A DNA stretch of 64,000 nt from Flavobacterium sp. UBA4098 (GTDB lineage: Bacteria; Bacteroidota; Bacteroidia; Flavobacteriales; Flavobacteriaceae): the NCBI GenBank assembly GCA_002382495.1, contig DFXW01000002.1, positions 67,038 to 131,037 of the forward strand. Direction: 5' to 3'. Under the pieces are notes generated by a model. The model was not told the DNA's origin. It made no database searches and was given only the letters and a program-made list of their open reading frames with translations. The position numbers and the translations under genes are program-made. Positions 8,228 through 16,355 of this stretch are shown here, piece after piece (positions within the stretch are counted from its first letter, which is position 1; each line of letters opens with the position of its first letter).

Positions 8228-9481
8228 CTAATTGATCAGATTTAGTGAAGATGCGGAGCCTTTTCCTATAATTCGAGTAAAGCGATCTGTGTCTTCTTTA
8301 TAATACACTAAAACGGTATATTCATTTTCCGTTTGAAAATAATTTCCGTCAATGGCATTTTCTGAATCAATACTTCCATTGGGTTTAACGGCCAAATATT
8401 CAAAATTGGTAAATCCTTGTTTGATTAAAATCGCTTTCTCGTAAATCGCTTTCTCAGGATTGTACTCCATTTTATTTTCAGTGGTGAGTGTATAATTATT
8501 AAACATTCCAGTTACATAAATTGCACCATCGGAACTTCTAAATAGGGGTGCCGAAAGACTGAAATACACCCAAGCATAATCGGCTTCTATATCACTGTTT
8601 TCAGCAAATAAACGGCGTATTACAAAGTTGCCATTTACATCTTGGTTGTTGTAGTAATTGGAATTGGCACGCGCTTCATTGGTAAACAAATAACTGCTAT
8701 AAATGTCTTTTTGACTATCAACTCTTGAGATAGTGTTACTGGCTACACGAATTTCTTTGTTATCAAAATACAAAAATTCATTTCCAGCCCAAAATTGTGT
8801 TGGGGTGTCGTATTTGTAAACCAAATCACTGCCAATAGTAAATTGCGGCTTAATATTACTGATAGCACTGTTGAATTTTCCGTTTTGGAGCAAGACGGTT
8901 TTTATGTTTTTTAATGGATTTTGAAAATTAATCACATTCGATTTGATGGTGAATTCCAGATTATGTTTGGAATCCAAATTAGTAACTGTTCGTGCTCTTT
9001 TAATTTGAATGGGTACCGTTGCCAAATTTTCATAGACTATAAATTTTCTAGAGAAAACGACTTCTTTATCCTCATTAAAAATTTTCAGCATATAATTACC
9101 ACTGATTTTTAATTGTGTAGTACTGTTCGGAAAAGGCAAGCGATAGTGGGTGTAAATTTGCAAACAATTAAAGGAGCTTGAAGATTCTTGAATTCTCTGA
9201 TTGTCAAATCCTTGAAGGTAGTCTCGTTTCTGTATGTCTGAAGGATTCCAGTTGTAATCACAATGAACAATTTCGTAAAAATAGGATGCGTCAGTCCCAT
9301 ACAAATCGTCAAATTGCAGTTCAAAGGCATCGCCTAATTGAAAAATAGGCACTACATTTTGTTTGTTCTGTATAAAAGAAACCGTTTTGATGTTGTAAGG
9401 AGGGACTATTTCATTTTCTACTTGGGCTGTAGCCAAAGTAAAATAAATCAGGGCCATTGTTTGAAACAAGCTGCGAAGCAT
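8228..9481 (-). CDS. Type IX secretion system plug protein (DUF5103)
   Basis: 417 residues with an N-terminal signal peptide (MLRSLFQTMALIYFTLATAQ). The mature part begins EIVPPYNIKTVSF and has the aromatic-rich YFYEIVHCDYNWNPSDIQKRDYLQGF segment near residue 70 that marks DUF5103. In Flavobacterium johnsoniae a protein of this family caps the periplasmic side of the giant SprA translocon, the outer-membrane channel of type IX secretion. The protein should therefore be periplasmic and gate that channel. sprA is not nearby; the neighbours are apaG and a methyltransferase. The family call is firm, the plug role is transferred from the structural work. Confidence 0.88.
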   Translation of the reverse strand: MLRSLFQTMALIYFTLATAQVENEIVPPYNIKTVSFIQNKQNVVPIFQLGDAFELQFDDLYGTDASYFYEIVHCDYNWNPSDIQKRDYLQGFDNQRIQESSSSFNCLQIYTHYRLPFPNSTTQLKISGNYMLKIFNEDKEVVFSRKFIVYENLATVPIQIKRARTVTNLDSKHNLEFTIKSNVINFQNPLKNIKTVLLQNGKFNSAISNIKPQFTIGSDLVYKYDTPTQFWAGNEFLYFDNKEIRVASNTISRVDSQKDIYSSYLFTNEARANSNYYNNQDVNGNFVIRRLFAENSDIEADYAWVYFSLSAPLFRSSDGAIYVTGMFNNYTLTTENKMEYNPEKAIYEKAILIKQGFTNFEYLAVKPNGSIDSENAIDGNYFQTENEYTVLVYYKEDTDRFTRIIGKGSASSLNLIN

Positions 9482-9529
9482 AATTGATTGAATTACGAAT
9501 CGTAAATATAAACAATTAGTTGCTTTAGA

Positions 9530-10300
9530 CTATTTAAAACAAACAGGGATAATTTCGCCTGGCGCCAAACAATATTTGGTCACAAGTTCGGGGCTGATTT
9601 TTTTGGTGTAATCTTCTTCAACTACAGTAAATCCGATAGTTCGTAGTTTGTCAAAATAATCACGCCCATAGACTCTAACATGATCGTATTGTCCAAAAAT
9701 GGCAGCACGTTCTTTTTCGTCAGTAATCGAATCATCGGAAAAAGTGGCGGCTCTATTCAAATCTTGCGGAATTTGAAGAATTGCCATTCCGCCCGGTTTT
9801 AAAACGCGATACAGCTCTTGCATTGCTTTGGTATCATCAGGAATGTGTTCCAATACATGGTTGCAAAATAGCACATCATATTGATTGTCTTCAAATGGCA
9901 AGTTGCAAATATCTGCTTTTACATCAGCCAAAGGTGAGAATAAATCGGTAGTGGTGTATTGAATGTTTTTTTGTTTTTTGAAACGTTTGTAAAATTCTTG
10001 TTCTGGAGCAAAATGCAATACCTTTTTTATCTCTTTGGAAGTAAAAAAATCCGTTTCATTTTGTAAATACAACCATAATAAACGATGTCTTTCTAAAGAA
10101 AGTGTGCTAGGTGAAAGAACGTTGTTTCTTTGTTTTCCATATCCATACGGTAAAAACATTCGGAAACTTTTTCCGTCAATTGGATCCGTAAATGTATTTC
10201 CTTTTAGTAGAAATGCTAAAATAGGTCGCGCGACAATACTCAATCGAATTAAGATGGGACGGGGGATAGTATTGAGAATGAATTTGAAAATTTTTTTCAT
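9530..10300 (-). CDS. Class I SAM-dependent methyltransferase
   Basis: 256 residues. A Methyltransf_11-like core is visible in the second half: the motif I position is VLHFAPEQEF rather than a glycine-rich loop, then TTTDL, DICNLPFEDNQYDVLFCNHVLEHI and the VLKPGGMAILQIP post-motif. The HFAPE form occurs in a distinct branch of this superfamily. The first 40 residues are hydrophobic and basic (IPRPILIRLSIVARPILAFLL) and may associate with the membrane. Its ATG overlaps the map stop codon as TAATG, so the two are translationally coupled. The substrate is unknown. Confidence 0.8.
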   Translation of the reverse strand: MKKIFKFILNTIPRPILIRLSIVARPILAFLLKGNTFTDPIDGKSFRMFLPYGYGKQRNNVLSPSTLSLERHRLLWLYLQNETDFFTSKEIKKVLHFAPEQEFYKRFKKQKNIQYTTTDLFSPLADVKADICNLPFEDNQYDVLFCNHVLEHIPDDTKAMQELYRVLKPGGMAILQIPQDLNRAATFSDDSITDEKERAAIFGQYDHVRVYGRDYFDKLRTIGFTVVEEDYTKKISPELVTKYCLAPGEIIPVCFK

Positions 10301-11118
10301 TAGATATGTAATGGATTTTGTCTGAATTCATCTTCCTCGTTACTCACTATTCCTAAAGCGTCATAGATATATTTGAAAGTCGAAAGTAATTCTGGTTTTC
10401 CGTCAACTAATGCAACATCGTGTTCAAAATGGGCTGATGGTTTATTATCTGCTGTAGTAATAGTCCAGCCGTCTTTGTGTTGTTTTATGTTTTTGGTTCC
10501 TAAATTGATCATCGGTTCAATGGCAACCACCATTCCTTCGATAAATAATTTTCCTCGCCCTTTTTTACCATAGTTGGGCATTTCAGGTTCTTCGTGCATT
10601 TTTTGACCTAAGCCATGACCTACGAGTTCACGAACAACGCCATATCCATGGGCTTCGGTATATTTCTGAATGGCATTACCCACATCTTCAACGCGATTTC
10701 CTGCTTTGAATTCGCGGATACCAACGTATAAAGATTCTTTGGTAATTTGCAATAATTTTTTGGTTTCTGGAGCGACTTCTCCTATTTCGAAAGTATAAGC
10801 ATGATCACCGTGAAATCCGTTTTTGAATGCTCCACAATCTACAGAGATGATATCGCCACTTTGTAATGGTGTATTGTTTGGAATACCATGAACAACCTGA
10901 GTATTCGGACTCATACAAAGAGTATTTGGAAAGCCGTATAATCCTAAGAAACTTGGAGTAGCGCCATGATCACGAATAAATGCTTCGGCTAGTTTATCTA
11001 GATGTAGTGTGGTTACTCCTTCCTTGATTTCAGAAGCAATCATTCCTAAGGTTTTGGATACGATTAAAGCACTTTCGCGCATTAATTCTATTTCTTCACG
11101 TGACTTTACTATAATCAT
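10300..11118 (-). CDS. map: Type I methionine aminopeptidase
   Basis: 272 residues. The five dimetal ligands are visible: D in SVDCGAF, D in GDHAYTF, H in VGHGLG, E in AIEPMI and E in HFEHDVAL. The substrate histidine is in MHEEPEMPN. The enzyme removes the initiator methionine from nascent proteins. It ends about 20 residues beyond the core, with EEDEFRQNPLHI. It lies upstream of the methyltransferase in a two-gene unit; a -7 box is at 11138-11145 on the minus strand (TACTTTTG), 19 bases before the start codon. Confidence 0.95.
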   Translation of the reverse strand: MIIVKSREEIELMRESALIVSKTLGMIASEIKEGVTTLHLDKLAEAFIRDHGATPSFLGLYGFPNTLCMSPNTQVVHGIPNNTPLQSGDIISVDCGAFKNGFHGDHAYTFEIGEVAPETKKLLQITKESLYVGIREFKAGNRVEDVGNAIQKYTEAHGYGVVRELVGHGLGQKMHEEPEMPNYGKKGRGKLFIEGMVVAIEPMINLGTKNIKQHKDGWTITTADNKPSAHFEHDVALVDGKPELLSTFKYIYDALGIVSNEEDEFRQNPLHI

Positions 11119-11137
11119 ATTTATAAAAATAAGATTG

Positions 11138-11145
11138 CAAAAGTA
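11138..11145 (-). promoter_or_regulatory. -7 box candidate upstream of map
   Basis: Minus-strand TACTTTTG, perfect TAnnTTTG, 19 bases before the map ATG in the 33-base gap after the tolC-like gene. The -33 element would fall inside the end of that gene and is not convincing. Confidence 0.4.
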
Positions 11146-11151
11146 ACAATA

Positions 11152-12540
11152 TTAATCCGGATTTGCCATTATCTTGAATAATTCAGCATTCGAATTTAAA
11201 AATCGATTTTCCAATCCAAGTTGCGTGAGTTGGATGCTTACCAAATTATTTTCTCTCGCATTGATTAAAAAAATAGAACTTTCTCCCAGCGAAAATAATC
11301 GTTCCTCAGATTGCAACATTTGACCATTTCCTGAAACTAAACTTGAAATTAATTGAAGTTGTTTTTCTATTGATTTAATTTCGGTTTGTTGGACAATGAT
11401 TTTATTTTTTAATTGAATGCGCTCAAGATCTAAAGTAAGTTTAGTATCCTGAATTTTAAATTTTGCCAGTTGTAAACTACCTCGTTCATTTCTCAAAAAC
11501 AAAGGGAATTTAAAATTCACTCCAATTTTATAATTATTGAAATTGGTATCATTCCAATAATTAGGCTCAGATAAATAATGGTAACCAACATCCATTTTTG
11601 GTAATAAGCTATTGGCTTTTAGCTTTCGGTCAACTTCCAAAATTGCCAATTTATTTTCTAACGAATTAATTTTAGGATGGTTTTCAATGGAAATAGTATC
11701 GGAAATTAATTGATTAATTTTTAGTGTTTCACCGATCGTTAGTTCTAATTTATTTTCGGGAAGTACATCGTCTTGTAATTCTAAGGGAATATTATTATCT
11801 AACCATAAATAATTCGACAAGTCCAGTTTTGATTTGGCTAATTTCAACTTGGACTCTTCCAGATTCCATCGTCTTGTTTTCACGACAATACCTGCTTCAA
11901 CACTATCTATCGCGGGCTTATCTCCATTTTTAATCAGTGTTAAAATTCCTTTGTAGCGCACGCTTGCATTGTCTAAATAGTTAGAGTAAAGTTGTACTTC
12001 ACTGTGGTTTCTTTTCCAATTAAAGTAGGCCAATGATGCATTGTACAAGACTTCAATAGCTTGTAGTTTTCGCTCAGCTTGACTCAATCGAATTTGGATT
12101 TTTGCTTTTCGCAAATCAGCCATACGTTGGTTGATAAACAATCCTTGTCCAACAGGAACTGTGATCCCTAAAGAGGTTAATCCTTGATTGGGTAGCGAAT
12201 TTTCAGGATTTACAAAAATACCTTCGCTGTTGTCAAATCCCGCTTTCACTTCGATACCGTACCAAGTTGGGATTTTAAAACTACTATTGAAAACCGAATA
12301 ATATTCTTTGCCCATAAATTGCTTTTGATCAAAATCAGCTTCAATTTTTGGATCAAATCCGCCGCGTGCCATCATCAAATTAGCTTGTGCCATGTTGATT
12401 TCGAGTTGAGCGCTTTTGACCAAAGGATGGTATTTTTTCACATAACCTAAAAACTCATTATAATTGAGTTCTTTCAGATTTTGATTTTGCCCCCAAGCTA
12501 AAGAACCTAATAGGAGTAGTACAAAATAGCAATGTTTCAT
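11152..12540 (-). CDS. TolC-family outer membrane channel of an ABC exporter
   Basis: 462 residues with a signal peptide (MKHCYFVLLLLGSLAWGQ). Two long alpha-helical repeats with heptad-like spacing, around 130-250 and 340-450, and the short strand stretches between them fit the outer-membrane efflux protein fold. It is the last gene of a four-gene minus-strand operon after TetR, ABC and HlyD genes and overlaps the HlyD stop codon by one base (TAATG). It should form the outer membrane exit duct of that exporter. The cargo is unknown. A second TolC homologue of different sequence is at 58073. Confidence 0.88.
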   Translation of the reverse strand: MKHCYFVLLLLGSLAWGQNQNLKELNYNEFLGYVKKYHPLVKSAQLEINMAQANLMMARGGFDPKIEADFDQKQFMGKEYYSVFNSSFKIPTWYGIEVKAGFDNSEGIFVNPENSLPNQGLTSLGITVPVGQGLFINQRMADLRKAKIQIRLSQAERKLQAIEVLYNASLAYFNWKRNHSEVQLYSNYLDNASVRYKGILTLIKNGDKPAIDSVEAGIVVKTRRWNLEESKLKLAKSKLDLSNYLWLDNNIPLELQDDVLPENKLELTIGETLKINQLISDTISIENHPKINSLENKLAILEVDRKLKANSLLPKMDVGYHYLSEPNYWNDTNFNNYKIGVNFKFPLFLRNERGSLQLAKFKIQDTKLTLDLERIQLKNKIIVQQTEIKSIEKQLQLISSLVSGNGQMLQSEERLFSLGESSIFLINARENNLVSIQLTQLGLENRFLNSNAELFKIMANPD

Positions 12541-13886
12541 TATTTTTTCTCTTTAGATTTTTCTTCTTTAGGTTGGTAATAATTTGGAGGAAAACCATTT
12601 AATGTTCGCCACAATTCAAACCAAATTGGCACGTTGTCAAGCAAAGCTAAAGTTTGAGCCCCAGATCCGATACTAATTTGCTTTGGCCAAACTTCTTCCT
12701 CTTGATCAGGCGCAATTAGCACTCTAAATTTTCCATTGGCGCTGATGAAGTTTTCAACGGCAACAATTTTTCCTCCAAAAGTTCCGTAACTCAAATTAGG
12801 CCAACCAGAAAAAACCACCGTAGGCCAACCATCAAACCAAATGCGAACTTTTTCGCCTTTGTGAATTAATGGCAAATCGTTTGGGCTAACGAATGTTTCC
12901 ACAGCAATGTCATATTTAGAAGGCATGATACTTACAATTTGAGTACCTTCTTTGATGATTTCTCCAATACCCGATTGGATAGCGCGGTTAATATATCCAT
13001 TTTGTGGGGCTTTTATATAGTACATGCCGTTTCGAATTTGATAATTCACATACTGGTTTTGTAATTTATTTACTTGTGCTTCTGTATCGTATTGATTGCT
13101 CAAAGCGGTGTATTGATCACTTTCGGCTTTGGAAACTTTCTCAGTATATTCAGCACGAATTCGATTTACTTCAACTCTTGAATTGATTAATTCGTTTTTA
13201 CTCCCGAGTAATTTATTTTCTTGAGTAATTATTTTAGCCTCAACTTCTTGCAGTTTCAATCTTTTTTCCTCGACATCAGTCATTGGTTTTAACCCTTCCT
13301 TGTTTAAAGTTATGGAACGATTGTATTGCGTGTTGGCAATTTTTATTTGTGTTTTAACTGCTTCCAAATCCATACTGTCACTTTTTACTTTCAGTAATGA
13401 TTGACGGATTTTGTTTTGAGCTTGTTGCAATTTCAATTGCTTCTCATTTTGGATGGCATTAATTTGAGAAGTCAAGGTGGTTACTTTGCTACCATAGGAC
13501 TGTAAGGCCATTTTTTTAGCATCCACTTGGTTTTTAGTATTCCCAACTAAATTTGGGTCAAAATAATCTTCTTTAATTTCCGAAATAAATAAAATAGTAT
13601 CCCCTTTTTTGACATAATCCCCTTCTTTGACATACCATTTTTCGATTCTTCCGCCAATAGCAGAATGAATGGTTTGCGGCCGTTGATCCGGTTTTAATGT
13701 AGTAACAGCTCCAGAGCCTGAAATGTTTTGTGTCCATGGCAAGAAAAGGATCACAATACCAATGATGGAAACATAAATGATGATTTTATTTAAAATTTGG
13801 TAATGTGGCCTGTTTGCCAAATTTTTCACGGTGCTGAAATGTTCAATATTTTCAGCAATTGGATTTTTCTTTGAAATATTTAACAT
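12540..13886 (-). CDS. HlyD-family membrane fusion protein (periplasmic adaptor)
   Basis: 448 residues. One N-terminal membrane anchor (about 34-52, IYVSIIGIVILFLPW), a lipoyl-like half motif GRIEKWYVKEGDYVKKGDTI near 90-110, a long coiled coil about 120-285, then the second lipoyl half (IKAPQNGYINRAI) and a beta-barrel domain. This is the layout of type I secretion and ABC efflux adaptors. It bridges the inner membrane ABC protein and the TolC channel; the genes lie 4 bases and -1 base from it. Cargo cannot be inferred. Confidence 0.9.
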   Translation of the reverse strand: MLNISKKNPIAENIEHFSTVKNLANRPHYQILNKIIIYVSIIGIVILFLPWTQNISGSGAVTTLKPDQRPQTIHSAIGGRIEKWYVKEGDYVKKGDTILFISEIKEDYFDPNLVGNTKNQVDAKKMALQSYGSKVTTLTSQINAIQNEKQLKLQQAQNKIRQSLLKVKSDSMDLEAVKTQIKIANTQYNRSITLNKEGLKPMTDVEEKRLKLQEVEAKIITQENKLLGSKNELINSRVEVNRIRAEYTEKVSKAESDQYTALSNQYDTEAQVNKLQNQYVNYQIRNGMYYIKAPQNGYINRAIQSGIGEIIKEGTQIVSIMPSKYDIAVETFVSPNDLPLIHKGEKVRIWFDGWPTVVFSGWPNLSYGTFGGKIVAVENFISANGKFRVLIAPDQEEEVWPKQISIGSGAQTLALLDNVPIWFELWRTLNGFPPNYYQPKEEKSKEKK

Positions 13887-13890
13887 GGTC

Positions 13891-15555
13891 TTATTTTTTT
13901 AAGTCAGCAATTATTTTTCCGTTTTGCAGTGTGATTTTTCTGCTGCATTTTTGTTCCCAATAGTTGTTTTTTGATGAAACAATCACGGTCCATTGGTTAG
14001 AAGAATTGGTTAGAAAATCTATAATTTCTTTACTGGCTTCTTCGTCCATTTTATCTAATGGATCTTCGTAAAACAGTATTTTAGGCTTATTAACGATACT
14101 TCGCGCTAAAAGAATTTTTTGAGCATTGGATGACGATAATTGTCTTCCATCTGGAAAAATTTTAGTTTCAAGTCCTTCAGGCAAGGTTTTTATAAATGAT
14201 CCCAATTTCACACTTTCGATAGCCCATTTGATATCTTCATTTGAAATAGACGGATTGTTCATAGTAATGTTTTCCAACACCGTCCCTTCAAAAGGGGTTT
14301 CTCCATGCGTGATGGTGCTTATTTGCGAACGATATTGAGCTACATCAATTTTTCTATAGGTATCATCATTGATAAAGAACGAACCAGAAGTAGGTTGAAT
14401 AAATCCTGCTAAAATTCGAATTAATGTCGATTTTCCAGATCCATTTACACCTTCTAAATATATTTTTTCTGACGGTTCTATTTTTAAATTAATATCGTTT
14501 AAAACATCATCGGGAGCTTCAGGATATTTGAATTTTAGGTTTTCGGTTTCGATAGAAAGGTTTGTAAAACAATAGTCTGAATTCTGCTCCCTAGGTTCTT
14601 CCATTTTTAAATCTACTATTTGTCCAATTTTTTCTACAGAAGTCAAAACGTCATACAAACTTTCTAAACCAATAATGATTTTTTCTACCGAATTGATTAC
14701 CAATAAAATGATGATTTCTGCCGCCACAAACTGACCAATATTCATCTTCTGGTTTAAGACCAAATACCCGCCAATAAGCAATAAACAGGCAGTAATTATA
14801 ACTTTGAATCCAATTAATTGGGTGAATTGTCGTTTAATTACTTTGAAATGTTTTTCGCGATAATAAATGTATTCTTCTACTAATTGATTGTTTTTTTCTA
14901 AAGCAAATTCGAAATTTTCTTGTTTTCTAAAACTAAAATTATTGCGTGCAATTTCTTGCAACCAACTTACCACTTTGTATTTGTATTTTGATTCTTTTAA
15001 ACTGGATGACAAACCTGCTTCAAATGAAAATCTAAAAATCGAATAGAGTAGGAAGGCTAAAAGCACTCCAAAAAAGATAAAAAATGGATGGTATAATGAC
15101 AACAATAGAATCCCAAATATAATTTGTAAAAGGGCTGTCGAAAAATCAATTAGGAGTTTTGATGTTCCTTTTTGAATGGTTAATGTATCAAAAAAACGGT
15201 TGGCTAATTCTGGCGGATATTGATTATAAAGTGCTTCAAATTTTATTTTGGGTAAGCGGTATCCAAATTCAAAGGAAGAACGAACAAATATTTTTTGTTG
15301 TAAATTTTCAGTTATTCTCAATTGCATTAACGATAGTATGCCAACAAGTGCCACACCAATTACTACAATAAGTACTAATATAATCCAAGATATACTGACT
15401 CTACCTGCTTGAATCAAGTTGATAATCGCCTGAATTCCTAATGGCAAAGAGAGACTCACTAATCCAGAAAAAATAGCGTAAAAAAATATTTGTGAAATAT
15501 CCTTACGATCTAATTTTAATAAACTATAAAAACGTTGTAATGGAGTTTGGCTCAT
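13891..15555 (-). CDS. ABC transporter, fused membrane and ATPase domains, with degenerate ATPase motifs
   Basis: 554 residues: a six-helix exporter membrane domain (about 20-310) followed by a nucleotide-binding domain. There is no C39 peptidase domain. Walker A is intact (GVNGSGKST, 369-377), but the other catalytic motifs are not: the Q-loop glutamine aligns with H417, the signature is LSSSN (473-477) instead of LSGGQ, Walker B ends in E497-D498 instead of D-E, and the H-loop histidine aligns with K529. Genes for the adaptor and TolC follow, and a TetR regulator precedes by 5 bases. Nucleotide binding is likely; robust ATP hydrolysis as a homodimer is doubtful. My recollection is that related flavobacterial proteins share this pattern. 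Confidence 0.85.
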   Translation of the reverse strand: MSQTPLQRFYSLLKLDRKDISQIFFYAIFSGLVSLSLPLGIQAIINLIQAGRVSISWIILVLIVVIGVALVGILSLMQLRITENLQQKIFVRSSFEFGYRLPKIKFEALYNQYPPELANRFFDTLTIQKGTSKLLIDFSTALLQIIFGILLLSLYHPFFIFFGVLLAFLLYSIFRFSFEAGLSSSLKESKYKYKVVSWLQEIARNNFSFRKQENFEFALEKNNQLVEEYIYYREKHFKVIKRQFTQLIGFKVIITACLLLIGGYLVLNQKMNIGQFVAAEIIILLVINSVEKIIIGLESLYDVLTSVEKIGQIVDLKMEEPREQNSDYCFTNLSIETENLKFKYPEAPDDVLNDINLKIEPSEKIYLEGVNGSGKSTLIRILAGFIQPTSGSFFINDDTYRKIDVAQYRSQISTITHGETPFEGTVLENITMNNPSISNEDIKWAIESVKLGSFIKTLPEGLETKIFPDGRQLSSSNAQKILLARSIVNKPKILFYEDPLDKMDEEASKEIIDFLTNSSNQWTVIVSSKNNYWEQKCSRKITLQNGKIIADLKK

Positions 15556-15560
15556 GGTGT

Positions 15561-16232
15561 TTATTTTAAAGTTTTAGCTACTAAATCAATATAAAAATCG
15601 GTTACGGTATTGGTCTCGTTGCAATTGGTAATTGTTTTCAAATGTTCTTTTAAAAAATGTTGGTGTAATGCACCTTCAACAACTGTAGATGCTAAGCTTT
15701 TTGCAAAAGTATAATTTGGATTTACCTCAGAAATAAATTCAATAATTCTGTTGATGATTCGTTTGTAGACAATAAAAAAACCTTCTTTGTTTTCTTCGTC
15801 TACTTCTTTGGTAAGTAATGTTTTGGTAAATTCTTGAATAATAATTTTATTCAAAATAGACTCATTGATGTGTAAAGTATTCGAGTCGTCTTCTACCTTT
15901 TCAGTTACAATGGCAATGGCTTTTATTAGTTTTTCCATTGGGTTGGCCAGATTGTTTGTAGCAAATACCAATTTGTATTCCATCCATCCCCAATACCAAG
16001 AAGATAAGTACAACATCAACTTATGTTTACTTTCAAAGTAGCGGTAAATGGAGCTTTCGTTGGAATTAATTTTTTCACCCAGTTTTTTGAAAGTGAAATT
16101 TTCAAAACCAATTTCATCAATTAACAAAATACTTTGTTCGATTATTTTTTTTCCTAAATCAGATGTTTCAGGATTTTTCACATACAATTTGTCGTTAACC
16201 GAAATAATAATATTTGAAAGTATGTTTTGCAT
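15561..16232 (-). CDS. TetR/AcrR-family regulator of the ABC exporter operon
   Basis: 223 residues. The N-terminal helix-turn-helix is seen as KKIIEQSILLIDEIGFENFTF then KLGEKINSNESSIYRYFESKHKL (about 28-75), the TetR signature. The C-terminal ligand and dimer domain is not recognisable beyond helix content. It is the first gene of the operon, so it probably autoregulates with the exporter. A 17-base near-perfect palindrome overlaps its -7 box and is the obvious operator candidate. The ligand, probably the exported compound or a membrane stress signal, is unknown. Confidence 0.85.
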   Translation of the reverse strand: MQNILSNIIISVNDKLYVKNPETSDLGKKIIEQSILLIDEIGFENFTFKKLGEKINSNESSIYRYFESKHKLMLYLSSWYWGWMEYKLVFATNNLANPMEKLIKAIAIVTEKVEDDSNTLHINESILNKIIIQEFTKTLLTKEVDEENKEGFFIVYKRIINRIIEFISEVNPNYTFAKSLASTVVEGALHQHFLKEHLKTITNCNETNTVTDFYIDLVAKTLK

Positions 16233-16251
16233 ATTTTAATATAATTTTATG

Positions 16252-16274
16252 CAAATATAATAGTATTACTATTA
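16252..16274 (-). promoter_or_regulatory. Promoter -7 box and TetR operator candidate
   Basis: The -7 box TATATTTG lies on the minus strand at 16259-16252, 19 bases before the TetR start. Next to it, overlapping by two bases, is TAATAGTATTACTATTA (16258-16274), an 8+1+8 inverted repeat that is perfect except for its central base. Repressor bound here would cover the spacer between -33 and -7. No clear -33 TTG is present. Confidence 0.6.
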
Positions 16275-16300
16275 AAAATGAAATTTTAACTTTTATTTAT

Positions 16301-16331
16301 AAAAAAAAGCTGTTTCAAACGAAACAGCTTT
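16301..16331 (-). terminator. Rho-independent terminator of gpmI
   Basis: Minus strand AAAGCTGTTTC, loop GTTT, GAAACAGCTTT followed by more T residues: an 11-bp perfect stem, 24 bases after the gpmI stop codon. Confidence 0.9.
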
Positions 16332-16355
16332 AGGTTTTTTTAAAGAAATTAATTT

